DNA of 64,000 nucleotides from Rhizobium chutanense (GCF_002531935.1 NZ_NWSV01000004.1:124001-188000); one strand, 5' to 3'. Counted from the stretch's first letter, positions 36,363 to 46,308 are shown. Made by a program: numbers and translations. The notes: generated by a model not told the origin, from the letters alone.

Positions 36363-36526
36363 ATCCGCGTCGGGATGGGCGTGCCGTTGCCGCGTTGCGA
36401 GCATCGGCGCGGGCGCCCCCCTGGCAGCGTCCAGCGATGGCTTTGAAGCATGTGTCGCGCAAACCTGTGCAGCGGTTTTGCGGCGGGGACATCGCGTAAA
36501 AATAAAGACCCAAAGTCCGTCCCATG

Positions 36527-36550
36527 AAGCACGTCCGATGCGACGTGCTT
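36527..36550 (-). terminator. Hairpin after the minus-strand tad genes
   Basis: AAGCACGTC at 36527-36535 pairs perfectly with GACGTGCTT at 36542-36550 over a six-base loop. It lies 19 bases past the last minus-strand gene of the tad locus and is the best candidate for its terminator, with AT-rich sequence further on. Confidence 0.5.
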
Positions 36551-36568
36551 TGCAGATAAAGCCTTTAT

Positions 36569-37129
36569 CTACCGTGCTTTCCGAAGGATGAGCTGGCCTT
36601 CCGGCGAGAGGGTGCGTTCGTAACGCGGCAGGTCGTTGACGGCAATGCCGCCGGCTGTGATCGACGCAAGACTGCTGTCCGGCATTAGAGTTTCCGCCGG
36701 CGCGGCACGCGGTGCGAAAAATTGCGCCGGTTCCTTGCCGGGCGCGCTCAGGACCAGAGCCGAACCCATGCGAAGATTGCTTGTGTCGTTCTGCCGTTCG
36801 TTCACCACGGTCTTTTGCAGCTCATCCATCTGCTGGCGAATCACGGCGACGTCGTCGGCCTTGGCATTGTCGTCGATCTTGCCCGACTGTTTTTCCATCT
36901 GTCCTCTCAGGCCATCGATCGACCTTTTCAGCGCGGCGATGGTCTCCCGACTCTCGCGGACATCCGCCGAGTTTTTGGCGGTATAGATGAGAACGCCGGC
37001 ATTGACCGGCAGGAGCATCAGGAGCAAACCGACGAGCACCGGGCTTTTTGAGCCTTTCTGTTCTACGGTTCGCACATTGCCTGGTTTTGGGCGTTCTGCT
37101 TCGACCTCGATGCTTGGAATGCTGGTCAT
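36569..37129 (-). CDS. Single-pass coiled-coil membrane protein of the tad locus
   Basis: The 186-residue protein has a short cytoplasmic N-terminus, one membrane segment (SPVLVGLLLMLLPVNAGVLIYTA in part), a coiled coil of about 60 residues rich in Lys, Gln and Glu, and a C-terminal periplasmic tail. It matches no family I know. GGGGAG lies before the ATG. It is the last minus-strand gene of the tad locus and may be an assembly or anchoring factor specific to rhizobial Tad systems; this is inferred from position only. Confidence 0.65.
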   Translation of the reverse strand: MTSIPSIEVEAERPKPGNVRTVEQKGSKSPVLVGLLLMLLPVNAGVLIYTAKNSADVRESRETIAALKRSIDGLRGQMEKQSGKIDDNAKADDVAVIRQQMDELQKTVVNERQNDTSNLRMGSALVLSAPGKEPAQFFAPRAAPAETLMPDSSLASITAGGIAVNDLPRYERTLSPEGQLILRKAR

Positions 37130-37190
37130 TCGTTTACTCCCCGTAAGTCGTTCAATCGGCCTTGGCCGCGATCGGCGCCAGGCCCGCAAA

Positions 37191-38495
37191 TCATTCCGAT
37201 GTAAACACACCTTCCCATGCCCGTTCGAGCATGTCGAGCGATGCGTTTCTAGCTAGTCCGTTGAAATCGCAGTAAGAACCGACGAAATCCAGAAGATATT
37301 TCGGATGATAGCAAGAGGCCGGCATATCGCCGGCGTACTTGCGATCGTAAAACAGGTTCAGGTCGGGATCGGAGACGACCAATCCGTTGCCGCCGGCATA
37401 GGATTTGAAGATCCTGATATATTCGTCGCGCGACGGCGTGTTCACGAAGATCTTGTATTTCAGGCGCCGCAAGCCCGCCTCGTCGGAAAGGTCCTTCGGG
37501 GCGATATTGGTCGAAAACACGACCAGCTCGTCAAAGGGAACCTTGAACTTCTTGCCGGTGTGCAGCGTCAGGAAATCATATCCGCGCTCGAGCGGCACGA
37601 TCCAGCGATTGATCAGCGCCTGCGGCGCCACTTGCTGGCGCCCGAAATCGTCGATGATGAAAACGCCGCCGGATGCCTTCAGGTGGATGGGCGCTTCATA
37701 GACATTCGGTCCGCCGTTGAAGGTGAGATCGAGCTGATCGAGGGTCAATTCCCCGCCGGTCTTGATCACCGGACGGCGGCATTCGACCCATCGCTGATCG
37801 GCTTTCGGATGGGAATCCGCGCCGGCCTCCGATGCCGGCTGATGCACGGCTTCGTCATAGAAGCTGATGACATGGCCGCCGACCTCGATGGCGTAGGGCA
37901 CCCAGATCGTTTGGCAAAATAGGTGCGAGGTCCGCTCGGCGATGCTGGTCTTGCCGTTTCCGGGCGGTCCGTAAAGCAGGATGGAACGACCGGAGTTGAT
38001 GGCGGGGCCGAGCTTTTCGACCAGGGTGTGCGAGAGCACCAGCCCGGCAAGGCTGTCGGTCAGCCGCTCCGGGGTCACGCGCTCGTCGTGGATGGACTGC
38101 AGACCGACTTGCCGGCAGAAGGCGTCCAGCGACACCGGCGCCGGCCCGACATATTGGCATTGACGCGACGCCGCATGGGCATATTCGAGCCCCTTCATCG
38201 AAAGCGCATATCGAATATCGGATCTCACATCCTCGCCGGCCAGGCCGCGCGCCTCGATATAGGCGAGTTTCACCAGTTCCTTGATCAGGATATTGACGAT
38301 CACTTTCGGCAGTTTCATGCGCTCAGCCAGATGAGAGGCCGTGGTCGTATCCTGCTCGGCCGCGCATTTCGCCGCCAGCCGAAGCAGGAAGGACGGATCC
38401 AGTCCGGCTTGTTCCATGCTTGCCGGCGCCATCGGCATGCGCGGATCGAGCGAAATGATGGCGTCGTTTCGGTTCTGTTCGAGCGGATACTGCAT
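37191..38495 (-). CDS. AAA+ ATPase of the tad locus
   Basis: The 434-residue protein has an N-terminal winged-helix-like part (TTTASHLAERMKLPKVIVN) and an AAA+ domain with Walker A GPPGNGKT (176-183), Walker B GVFIIDDFGR and an arginine-rich sensor region. It resembles MoxR-like ATPases but is not a secretion ATPase; TadA fills that role here. It lies 15 bases after tadC, so it is probably co-expressed with the pilus genes. Its partner is unknown, perhaps a remodelling function in pilus assembly. Confidence 0.75.
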   Translation of the reverse strand: MQYPLEQNRNDAIISLDPRMPMAPASMEQAGLDPSFLLRLAAKCAAEQDTTTASHLAERMKLPKVIVNILIKELVKLAYIEARGLAGEDVRSDIRYALSMKGLEYAHAASRQCQYVGPAPVSLDAFCRQVGLQSIHDERVTPERLTDSLAGLVLSHTLVEKLGPAINSGRSILLYGPPGNGKTSIAERTSHLFCQTIWVPYAIEVGGHVISFYDEAVHQPASEAGADSHPKADQRWVECRRPVIKTGGELTLDQLDLTFNGGPNVYEAPIHLKASGGVFIIDDFGRQQVAPQALINRWIVPLERGYDFLTLHTGKKFKVPFDELVVFSTNIAPKDLSDEAGLRRLKYKIFVNTPSRDEYIRIFKSYAGGNGLVVSDPDLNLFYDRKYAGDMPASCYHPKYLLDFVGSYCDFNGLARNASLDMLERAWEGVFTSE

Positions 38496-38510
38496 ACGAC
38501 CTCGCTTGGC

Positions 38511-39455
38511 TCAACCGCCGGGTTTCATGCTGATAAGGAGACTGACGACGCGCATAACGACGGGAACGAGAACGATGATGAGGCTGACCGGAAAAAGGAA
38601 GGCGCCGAGCGGCAGCAGCATTTTGACCGGCAGGGCGTTTGCCTTTTCCTCCGCGCGAACAATACGGATGTCGCGCATTTCCTTGCAGTAGACCCGCAGC
38701 GTCTGCGTTACGCTGGTCCCGAGTTCCTCCGATTGGCGGAACAGAACGGAAAGGGCCCGGGCTTCGTCAATCCTCAGCCGGATGGCAAGGTTGGCGAGCG
38801 CCTCGCGCAATCGCCGGCCGCCCCGCACTTCCAGCATCATGATCGACAGATGCAGGCCGAAATCCTGGCGCTTGTCGACGAATTCCCGGGCAACACGGTT
38901 CGCCGCCGCCTCGATGCTCATGCCCGCATCGAGGCAGACGATCAGCATATCCATGAAATCGGGAAAGAGGCGGCGGTACTCCCTCTCCTTGGCGGCGCCA
39001 CGCCGGTCGATATAGATGTTGACCAGAATAAAGGTGGAGCCCGCGGCAAACATCGCAGCGACCAGCGTCGCCACCCCCGACATATCAGGCACGACCCGAT
39101 TGAGAGCCCAGACCGTCGCGACCATCACGCCGATGCAGACCGCGGCGCGAACCACCTGAAAGGTGGTCACGGCGCCGGCAGCGAAATAGCCCGCCCGGAT
39201 CAGCCGGTTCTGGGTGGAGTTCACATTGGTGTCACGTCGGGTGATCTCGAAATAGCGACGGATCAGGCGGTTTTCCGCCTCGCCGAGATCGGCAATCGTC
39301 GTATCGCCAAGATGGAACTCCTCGCCTGATGTCGCCGAGCTTTTCGACACCCGGACCGAGACCTCGCGCTGGCGAAAAAACAATTCCGAGGCGGCCGCAG
39401 TAAAGATCAGCACTGCGAAGAAGACGATGAGATAAATTCCATACTCACTCGACAT
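38511..39455 (-). CDS. tadC: Tad inner-membrane platform protein TadC
   Basis: The 314-residue protein has an N-terminal membrane segment, a T2SF/GspF domain with MDMLIVCLDAGMSIEAAANRVA and LRVYCKEMRDIRIVRAEEKA, and closing membrane helices (LLLPLGAFLFPVSLIIVLVP). With TadB it forms the platform that couples the TadA motor to pilin extrusion. It starts seven bases after the tadB stop. Confidence 0.9.
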   Translation of the reverse strand: MSSEYGIYLIVFFAVLIFTAAASELFFRQREVSVRVSKSSATSGEEFHLGDTTIADLGEAENRLIRRYFEITRRDTNVNSTQNRLIRAGYFAAGAVTTFQVVRAAVCIGVMVATVWALNRVVPDMSGVATLVAAMFAAGSTFILVNIYIDRRGAAKEREYRRLFPDFMDMLIVCLDAGMSIEAAANRVAREFVDKRQDFGLHLSIMMLEVRGGRRLREALANLAIRLRIDEARALSVLFRQSEELGTSVTQTLRVYCKEMRDIRIVRAEEKANALPVKMLLPLGAFLFPVSLIIVLVPVVMRVVSLLISMKPGG

Positions 39456-39462
39456 GAACGCC

Positions 39463-40416
39463 TCAGTACTCGAAGTTGACCATCTTGTAGAGAATGACAT
39501 TCCCGATCGCCATGACGGCCAGCAGGACGGTCACCACGACGGCTCCGTGGCCGCTCGCCCAGACGGGATCGAAATAGGTCGGCGACAACGCCTTGATCAT
39601 CGCGTAGAGCAGAAACGGATACATCGACATGAAGATCGCCGTGATGCGCCCTTCCGAGGAAATCGCCTTGACCTTTGCCTTCAGCATCGACCGGTCTCGC
39701 AGCGTCTTCGACAGGTTCTGCAGGATCTCCACGAGGTTTCCGCCGGTTCCCGCCTGGACGCTCAGCGATATCGCAAGCAGGTTCAGATCCTCGACGCCGA
39801 CCCGGTCCGCCAGGTTGACGAGCGCATCGTCAAGCGTCACGCCGTAGGTGAGTTCATCCGAGAGCAGGCCGAACTCGGTGCCGATCGGATCGGGCATCTC
39901 GCGCGCCACCAAGGAAATCGCCGCCGGCAACGGATGGCCGGCGGCCAGGCTGCGATTGGCGACATCGAGCGCTTCGGGAAGCTTCAGTTCGAATTTCCTC
40001 ATGCGGCGTGCCCGGGCACGCCAGACGACGAGCGCCGGGATGAGGAGGCAGATCAGGAGAAAAACGGGGATCCTGAACAGCGTGCTCGGCACGAAGAACC
40101 CCACGGCCAGCCATGTCAAAAGGGCGCCCGCGATCGCGAAGAGCGCAAATCGCCTGGCATCGAACTTGATCCCCGACTGGGCGTAGAACCGCAGCAGCCG
40201 CTGCATCACCGGGGTTTGCCGCCAACTGGTTGCGGCGCCGCGTTCCTTCAGCATATCGCTATAGGTCTTGCGATGATCATCGCTGACCTCGAGCAAGCTC
40301 AGCCGATGGTTCACGGCGCGATGGCGTTCGGATGTCTTGAAGTAGCCGCGCAGGATCGCTTCGACGGCAACCAGGGCGGCGGTGAAAACGGCCGCGTAAA
40401 GGAGAAGCAGGGTCAT
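39463..40416 (-). CDS. tadB: Tad inner-membrane platform protein TadB
   Basis: The 317-residue paralogue of TadC has the T2SF domain (LPEALDVANRSLAAGHPLPAAI and LSVQAGTGGNLVEILQNLSKT) between membrane segments. Its start overlaps the tadA stop (ATGA), so motor and platform are made in step. Confidence 0.9.
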   Translation of the reverse strand: MTLLLLYAAVFTAALVAVEAILRGYFKTSERHRAVNHRLSLLEVSDDHRKTYSDMLKERGAATSWRQTPVMQRLLRFYAQSGIKFDARRFALFAIAGALLTWLAVGFFVPSTLFRIPVFLLICLLIPALVVWRARARRMRKFELKLPEALDVANRSLAAGHPLPAAISLVAREMPDPIGTEFGLLSDELTYGVTLDDALVNLADRVGVEDLNLLAISLSVQAGTGGNLVEILQNLSKTLRDRSMLKAKVKAISSEGRITAIFMSMYPFLLYAMIKALSPTYFDPVWASGHGAVVVTVLLAVMAIGNVILYKMVNFEY

Positions 40417-41858
40417 TGAACAGGTCCCGTCTGCAGCGGTTTGCCGGGATCGAAAATCGTCACGGGGATCTCGATCCCGAGTTCGGCAAATTCCTCGACG
40501 AAGCGCGGCCGGATGCCGGTGGCGCGGAATTCTCCATGGATCCGCCCGCCTTCATCGGTGCCGATTTTCTTGAATTTCATAATCTCCTGCATCTGCACGA
40601 CTTCACCTTCCATGCCGGTGATCTCGGAAATCGAGACAACTTTGCGGCTGCCGTCGCTCAGGCGCTGGACCTGGACGATCATCGTGATGGCCGACGAGAT
40701 CTGCGAGCGAATGCTCAACTGCGACATCGGCATCCCGGCCATGCCGACCATCTGCTCAAGCCGGCCGACGGCGTCGCGCGGCGTATTGGCGTGAATTGTT
40801 GTCATCGACCCCTCGTGACCGGTATTCATTGCCTGCAGCATGTCGAAGGCCTCGTCGCCGCGGACTTCGCCGACGATGATGCGGTCGGGACGCATGCGCA
40901 GGGCGTTTTTCAAAAGTTCGCGTTGCCGGATCTCGTTGCGTCCGTCGAGCGTCGGCGGCCGGGTTTCCAAACGCCCGACATGCGGCTGCTGCAGCTGAAG
41001 CTCGGCCGCGTCCTCGATGGTGATCAGGCGCTCCTTCGGAGAAATCTGCGACGAGAGCGCGTTGAGAAGAGTGGTTTTGCCGGAACCGGTGCCGCCGGAA
41101 ATGACCATCGACACCTTGCCCTTGACCGCGGCGCTGAGAAGGATGCGCATCGCATCGGCCATGGCGCCATATTGCACGAGGCGCTCCATCGTCAGCGGCT
41201 TGCGCGTGAATTTGCGGATGGAAACGAGCGGTCCGTCGACCGAAATCGGCCGGATGGCGACGTTGACACGCGAGCCATCCTTGAGGCGGGCGTCGACCAT
41301 CGGCGTCGACTCGTCGACGCGGCGGCCGACCGCCGAGACGATCTTGTTGATCACCCGAAGCAGATGGTCCTCGTCTTTGAACCGCACGGCGGTGCTCTCG
41401 AGCTTGCCGCTCCGCTCGACATAAACGCTGTTGTAGCCGTTGATGAGAATATCCGCGATCGTATCGTCGGCCAGCAGCGGCTCGATCGGTCCGAGCCCGA
41501 GCATCTCGTCGGTGATATCGCGGATCAGATCATTGATTTCCTTGGCATTCAGCGGAAAATTGTTGGTCCGGATATAGTCCTTGACCAATGGCCGGATCTC
41601 GGTGGCGATCTCCTCGTTGTCGAGCGTGTCGAGGATCCCGAGATTGATGCGATCGAGCAGATAGCGGTGCAGATTGACCCGCTCGGAAACCATGTCCGGC
41701 CCGAGCGAAGCCTCTTCGTCACTCGCCGCGGCGCCCTCGGAGGCCGGCTGGGCGGGCATGGCCTGCGCCGCGCCGATCAAAGACAGTTCGGCCGCCTCCG
41801 GATGTTCCCGCTTTTCCGGCTCCTGCCTGTAGAAACGCCCCATGATACCGCTCGCCAT
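40413..41858 (-). CDS. cpaF: Tad pilus motor ATPase TadA/CpaF
   Basis: The 481-residue secretion ATPase shows Walker [10 protein letters not shown] (255-263), the Asp/Glu box ITIEDAAEL, Walker [15 protein letters not shown] and His box [10 protein letters not shown]. It powers both extension and, in Caulobacter, retraction of Tad pili. The ATG used follows GGTGGGACGC; a GTG three codons upstream is possible. Confidence 0.94.
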   Translation of the reverse strand: MASGIMGRFYRQEPEKREHPEAAELSLIGAAQAMPAQPASEGAAASDEEASLGPDMVSERVNLHRYLLDRINLGILDTLDNEEIATEIRPLVKDYIRTNNFPLNAKEINDLIRDITDEMLGLGPIEPLLADDTIADILINGYNSVYVERSGKLESTAVRFKDEDHLLRVINKIVSAVGRRVDESTPMVDARLKDGSRVNVAIRPISVDGPLVSIRKFTRKPLTMERLVQYGAMADAMRILLSAAVKGKVSMVISGGTGSGKTTLLNALSSQISPKERLITIEDAAELQLQQPHVGRLETRPPTLDGRNEIRQRELLKNALRMRPDRIIVGEVRGDEAFDMLQAMNTGHEGSMTTIHANTPRDAVGRLEQMVGMAGMPMSQLSIRSQISSAITMIVQVQRLSDGSRKVVSISEITGMEGEVVQMQEIMKFKKIGTDEGGRIHGEFRATGIRPRFVEEFAELGIEIPVTIFDPGKPLQTGPVQ

Positions 41859-41875
41859 GCGTCCCACCCCCCCAA

Positions 41876-42445
41876 CTATTTTACAATGACCGTGGAACCG
41901 ACCTTCACCCGCTCATAGAGATCGATGACGTCGGCATTGCTCATCCGAAAACAGCCCGATGACGCAAAACCGCCGACCGTCGACTGCTCGTTCGTTCCAT
42001 GAATGCGGTAGAGCGTGTCGGCCCCGCCCTTGTAGAGATAGATCCCGCGGGCCCCCAAAGGATTGAGCGGCCCGGCAGGCACCAGGTCCGGAAGTCCGGC
42101 TGCGCGCGCCTTCATCTCGGCAGGCGGGCGCCAGTCGGGCCACTCTGCCTTGCGTCCCACCTTGACGGTGCCGCTCCAGCGAAATCCGTCCCGTCCGACG
42201 CCGATCTTGTAACGGATCGCGCGCCCTTCGGAGATGACGAGATCCAGCGTGCGGTTGCCGCTGACGATGACGATCGTCCCGGCCGCATAGCTTTTTTCGA
42301 TCGTCACCACGGCGCTTGTCGTCGGCCCGAGGCTGCGCGGCACAAGCCCGGCGGCCGCAGCACTCCCGGCAGCGGCCAGAATCGCCAAAACGACAAGGCC
42401 GGCAGCGGCGCGAGATCGCATGCGCTCTCTGTCGATCGCCTTCAT
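41876..42445 (-). CDS. L,D-transpeptidase (YkuD) inside the tad operon
   Basis: The 189-residue protein has an N-terminal signal or anchor (AAAGLVVLAILAAAGSAAAAG) and a YkuD domain with His149 and the catalytic SSGCFRMS (Cys165). YkuD enzymes make 3-3 cross-links in peptidoglycan or attach proteins to it. Its start overlaps the tadZ stop (ATGA) and its end is 17 bases from tadA, so it is a true member of the operon. This is not part of the usual Tad set and may open or reinforce the wall around the pilus. Confidence 0.85.
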   Translation of the reverse strand: MKAIDRERMRSRAAAGLVVLAILAAAGSAAAAGLVPRSLGPTTSAVVTIEKSYAAGTIVIVSGNRTLDLVISEGRAIRYKIGVGRDGFRWSGTVKVGRKAEWPDWRPPAEMKARAAGLPDLVPAGPLNPLGARGIYLYKGGADTLYRIHGTNEQSTVGGFASSGCFRMSNADVIDLYERVKVGSTVIVK

Positions 42446-43584
42446 CGCACCAGCGCTCCAAGTTTGCCGACCGCACCGCAGAAGCGCGCCCGGGAATTCA
42501 CTTGAAATGGCAGCACGCCGCGATTGACCGCCTCGCTCAAAGTCTCCCAGTCATCCCCGATGACATGCGTCGGGATCTCCTTGAATATCTTTTCCGTTTG
42601 TTGCCGGCGCAGGCCGAGGCCGAAAAGTTTGGAGCGGTATTTGTTGATGACGATGAATATCTGATCCGCACTGCCCCGCAGCCGCACCAGATTGGCAAAC
42701 AGATCCTTGGCTTGAGAAAGCGCAGGCACCGTCATTTCGGTGACGATGCAGACGCTGTTGACCGACGTGAGCACCTCGTACTTCCACGGCGTGTCATAAT
42801 AGGGAACGTCGACGATCGTGTGGTCGCTCTCGAAGGCGGCGACGTCGAGCATGCGCAGCACCAGTTCACGGCCCTTCGGCGCCAGAAGCACTGACGGCTG
42901 CTTGAAGGACAGCAGCGAAAAGCCGCCCGAATGCCGCTTTCGGACGAGATCGATGAATTCCAGATCGACCCGGGACGGATTGGCGATAACCGGTTTCAAG
43001 TCGTAGTCGTTGACGAGGTTGAGATAATAGCCAAGCGTCCCGGAGCAGAAATCCGTGTCGAACAAGTCGATCCGCGGCGTGTAATTCTTGGTCGGCTGGG
43101 CCAGCACATGCGCAAGCGATGAGGCGATCACGCTGGCGCCCGCGCCGCCGACGGCCGAGACCACGGCATGCACCCGGCTGTCGCTCGCCCCGGTGCCGGG
43201 CGCATGGGTCGAGATCATGTCGATCAGGGCGCGGCGCTCGAGCGGCTTCTTCAGCCAGTCTTTGCCGTTGAGGCGAAAGAGCAGCCGCATCATGTCATCA
43301 GGCAGATCTTCGGAAACGACGACCAGCGGAATGTCCCGATAGCTGGTGCGAAACGTGAAAAGCTCCGGCTGCTGCAGCAATTTCCCATTGTCGACGTCGA
43401 GAACGATGAGATCGAACTGCGCCGGATCGAACCGGCCCTTCTCCGCGAGCGCCTTCAGCGCGAGATGGCGGACATCGTACCGCGAAAGCGACCCGAACGT
43501 ATCGAGCATGAAGCTCGCTGCAGCCGCATCGTCGGAGAGGACCAGGATCTTGGTGGATGCGGCAATGTTCATGTGCGCTGTCAT
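42442..43584 (-). CDS. cpaE: Tad pilus localisation protein TadZ/CpaE
   Basis: The 380-residue protein has an N-terminal receiver-like domain (KILVLSDDAAAASFML and DLIVLDVDNG) and a ParA/MinD-like ATPase domain. The P-loop reads AVGGAGASVIASSLAH, so the Lys and Thr of KGGxGKT are missing, as in several TadZ proteins. TadZ/CpaE marks the cell pole for pilus assembly. AGGA lies before the ATG. Confidence 0.88.
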   Translation of the reverse strand: MTAHMNIAASTKILVLSDDAAAASFMLDTFGSLSRYDVRHLALKALAEKGRFDPAQFDLIVLDVDNGKLLQQPELFTFRTSYRDIPLVVVSEDLPDDMMRLLFRLNGKDWLKKPLERRALIDMISTHAPGTGASDSRVHAVVSAVGGAGASVIASSLAHVLAQPTKNYTPRIDLFDTDFCSGTLGYYLNLVNDYDLKPVIANPSRVDLEFIDLVRKRHSGGFSLLSFKQPSVLLAPKGRELVLRMLDVAAFESDHTIVDVPYYDTPWKYEVLTSVNSVCIVTEMTVPALSQAKDLFANLVRLRGSADQIFIVINKYRSKLFGLGLRRQQTEKIFKEIPTHVIGDDWETLSEAVNRGVLPFQVNSRARFCGAVGKLGALVR

Positions 43585-43613
43585 TTTCGCTTTCCTACGC
43601 GTGATTTAAGGAG

Positions 43614-44237
43614 TCAGCAGGTGGAGCACGTCTTCAGATCTTCCGTCGTAATCGTCACCGGATGGGCCGGAATGGTGACGTCGTTCAGTCCCAACAAGCC
43701 GCCGAGGACCGGCAGATCGAAGGTGATGTTGCGCACCTCCAGCCGCATCGTCAGCACCGGCCCGTCCGGCCGGCCCCAATAGCCGAGCCCCGATCGCTGA
43801 TAGGTGACCATCAGCTTATCCGGGGTGATGCGCCAGTTGAGGTCGCAAATGCCGGGGTGTGGATCGGTTCCCGCGTTGCAGACGCCGTCGCTTCCGAGCA
43901 CAATCCGGTTCAATGCCGCCGTGCAGTTTGCAAGAGCCGGTCCGCAGGTCGAGGATATCGTCGCATCGTTCGGCGCCGCTTTGCCGTTGTTGAGGGGATC
44001 GGCAGCGTCGGTGGGGAAAACGGCATTGAAATTCGTCGTCAACGGATCGGATACGGCCGCCAGACGGGCACCAAATTGCAGCGCCTTGACCGTCTGGTTC
44101 CACTGCGACATGGCATAGCCGAACTCGATAAAGGCGGCGAACACCAGCATGACGATCGGAAAGGTCAGCAATGCTTCGACGAGGCTGACACCGCTGCTAT
44201 CCTGCCAGAATGCCTTGATTGCCCTAGAGATCACCAT
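43614..44237 (-). CDS. TadE/TadF-like pseudopilin
   Basis: The 207-residue protein begins with a short basic leader and GVSLVEALLTFPIVMLVFAA, the TadE-like segment with cleavage after Gly and Glu at +5. A long extracytoplasmic C-terminus with several Cys follows. It overlaps the preceding tadE by seven bases. It is most likely TadF, a minor pilin processed by the prepilin peptidase of this locus. Confidence 0.82.
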   Translation of the reverse strand: MVISRAIKAFWQDSSGVSLVEALLTFPIVMLVFAAFIEFGYAMSQWNQTVKALQFGARLAAVSDPLTTNFNAVFPTDAADPLNNGKAAPNDATISSTCGPALANCTAALNRIVLGSDGVCNAGTDPHPGICDLNWRITPDKLMVTYQRSGLGYWGRPDGPVLTMRLEVRNITFDLPVLGGLLGLNDVTIPAHPVTITTEDLKTCSTC

Positions 44238-44710
44238 CCGATGTACCTCTCTTCATGGAAGGAACTGATGGTGATGGCGCTGATTCCGAGAAAGCCGAAC
44301 ACCGGCGAGCTCTGGTAGAGATGAGCCGTTGATATGGTGATGTTCCCATCCGCATCGGGTGCGGTGATGGTGATGTCGGCAGGGTTGTTCCAGCCGGGAA
44401 CGCGGGGTGTGGCGCCTGCCGCAGGCGTTTGCGTTCCGTAAAAGGCGATCGTCTTCGCAGTCGCCTGACTGCAGGTCGGCACATAGGTTCCCGACAGCGG
44501 CCGGCATCGCGAGAGGTAACGCCCCGCATCGCGCAAGCCCGCGTCGATCTGCATACGCTCCCAGAAGATGCTGCCGAACTCCAGTATTCCAGCCGCAAAG
44601 AGCGTCACGAAGGGGATGGCGAGCAGCGCTTCGGCAAGCACCGCACCTTCCTCCCGCTGCCAGAAGCGCAGGGAAAGCCGATGCCGGATAAGATTACGGA
44701 GCGCCATCAT
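44231..44710 (-). CDS. tadE: TadE-like pseudopilin
   Basis: The 159-residue protein has the same design: leader, GAVLAEALLAIPFVTLFAAG with Glu at +5, then a periplasmic domain. Its first codons overlap the end of tadG (start 44710, tadG stop 44707). Two start ATGs are adjacent; the first is used. Confidence 0.82.
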   Translation of the reverse strand: MMALRNLIRHRLSLRFWQREEGAVLAEALLAIPFVTLFAAGILEFGSIFWERMQIDAGLRDAGRYLSRCRPLSGTYVPTCSQATAKTIAFYGTQTPAAGATPRVPGWNNPADITITAPDADGNITISTAHLYQSSPVFGFLGISAITISSFHEERYIGW

Positions 44711-46308
44711 CTGACCAGCTCCGCTTCTTCCCGCAGGAATTCGTCCAGCGTCCCGCGACCACCCTTGCCGGTGATGTCGATCATCTCGAGCGAAAGATAG
44801 CGCTCGCTACCGGCCTTGATCGCCGGTTTGGTCATGAACATGCGCGCAAAGGCAACCGCCTGCGTCTGCTTGTGACCATTCAGATGGCCGATCGAGGCTT
44901 CATAGCCGCAATTGACGATTGCAGCGAAAATCTCTCGGCGATCGCCGTACTCGCTCCCCGTGTAGCTCGAGAGAGCAGGTCCCGAATAGCACTGACCGCC
45001 GCCCGTCGTCGGCGTACCGACCTCGCCGTTCGCAGAGGCATGGTTGAGCAGCGCCGCGGTATTGAGCTCGTAACGATAGACATCATAGGCAGAGGGCCGG
45101 CTCGGCGTTCCGGTGGCCCCCGGGGGATAGCTGGAATAGTTGCCGAGAATCGCGCTGACCGAGGGCGCCGTGCCTCCCTGGGCGACACTCCAGTAGTTTG
45201 CGTAGTTCCAATTGTTGCCGGTGCTGATCTTGCCGCCGCCGAGGGGGCTCATGGTTGCGCCGTAACCCAAAGGCACCGCCTTGGTGACATCGCCGACCGT
45301 GCTGCCGACCATTGCCGGGTCGTAGCCTTTGCAGCCGTTCTGCCCTGTTTGCTTTTGCGCGGAGCGGACGTTCTGGGCCGGGCGATAGCGGCTGTCCCCG
45401 CGCGAGCCCTTGAACGACCCCTCATAAATACCGAAGCGCGTATTGACGCCAGCTTCAACGGGTCCGGCCATGGCACCCGTCTCGGTATCGAGGCTGTCCT
45501 GGGTATAACAGGCCCCCGGATTGCCGGTGGCCAGAGCCTCTGCCATCACGTTCGCGCCATTGCCCAGCGGTGTCCGCAGGAATCCGAAATTGCCAGGCCC
45601 GGGATTGGCGGAGGACGTGCTGTGCATTTCGATCTGCCGGCCGTAGAGATTGCCAGCCGCGAAGTTGGTGTGGAGATCCGTCGCCGCCTGTTGGCTGGCG
45701 GCCTCGCTCGTATTGCCCGCCGGCTCGTAGGGATTGCAGATGAAGATCGGCGTCACGTCGCAGGCGCTGGCATGGTATACCGCCACGGCATCGGCAGCGA
45801 TGCTGATCGTGCTGCGGGTGAAACCGACCGGGACCGGAAAGATCGTCTGCATCGCCTGCGGCTTGGCGATGACCCAGGCGTAGGACGCTTCGCTGGCCGT
45901 GGTCGTTTTCATCGAAGACGGGATCGGCGTATCGTCATTGGCCGGGATGTTCTTCAGAAAAAACACGGTGACCGTGCTGGCGGCGTCGTTTCCAGCCTTA
46001 TAGGTGACGCTGATGTGCGAGCCGAGCGACATGCCGGTCCCGCCCCCGGAAAAAGCCGCGCTATTGGCGATTTTCTCGATCGCGGTCTGCGCCCTCGAAA
46101 TGGCATCGTCGCGGCCATCGAGTTCGCGGGCTCCGGCCAGTGCCATCGCGTCGACCGCGTTCTGGAGATCGGTGTGCAGGTTGCTGCTGCGGCCGACATC
46201 GATGACCAGCAGCGAAAAGCCGAGAAGCATGGGCATGGCGATGAGCGTCAAGGCGATGACATAGCCACGATGATCATTCCAGAACCGTCTGACAACCCTG
46301 CTCAGCAT
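44707..46308 (-). CDS. tadG: TadG-like pilus assembly protein
   Basis: The 533-residue protein starts with the TadG N-terminal membrane region (RGYVIALTLIAMPMLLGFSLLVIDVGR) and DLQNAVDAMALAGARELDG, the hallmark of the TadG family. The large periplasmic part is Gly-, Ser- and Thr-rich and has no clear metal site of a von Willebrand A domain. TadG is a membrane protein needed for pilus assembly. It is followed with overlap by tadE. Confidence 0.82.
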   Translation of the reverse strand: MLSRVVRRFWNDHRGYVIALTLIAMPMLLGFSLLVIDVGRSSNLHTDLQNAVDAMALAGARELDGRDDAISRAQTAIEKIANSAAFSGGGTGMSLGSHISVTYKAGNDAASTVTVFFLKNIPANDDTPIPSSMKTTTASEASYAWVIAKPQAMQTIFPVPVGFTRSTISIAADAVAVYHASACDVTPIFICNPYEPAGNTSEAASQQAATDLHTNFAAGNLYGRQIEMHSTSSANPGPGNFGFLRTPLGNGANVMAEALATGNPGACYTQDSLDTETGAMAGPVEAGVNTRFGIYEGSFKGSRGDSRYRPAQNVRSAQKQTGQNGCKGYDPAMVGSTVGDVTKAVPLGYGATMSPLGGGKISTGNNWNYANYWSVAQGGTAPSVSAILGNYSSYPPGATGTPSRPSAYDVYRYELNTAALLNHASANGEVGTPTTGGGQCYSGPALSSYTGSEYGDRREIFAAIVNCGYEASIGHLNGHKQTQAVAFARMFMTKPAIKAGSERYLSLEMIDITGKGGRGTLDEFLREEAELVR

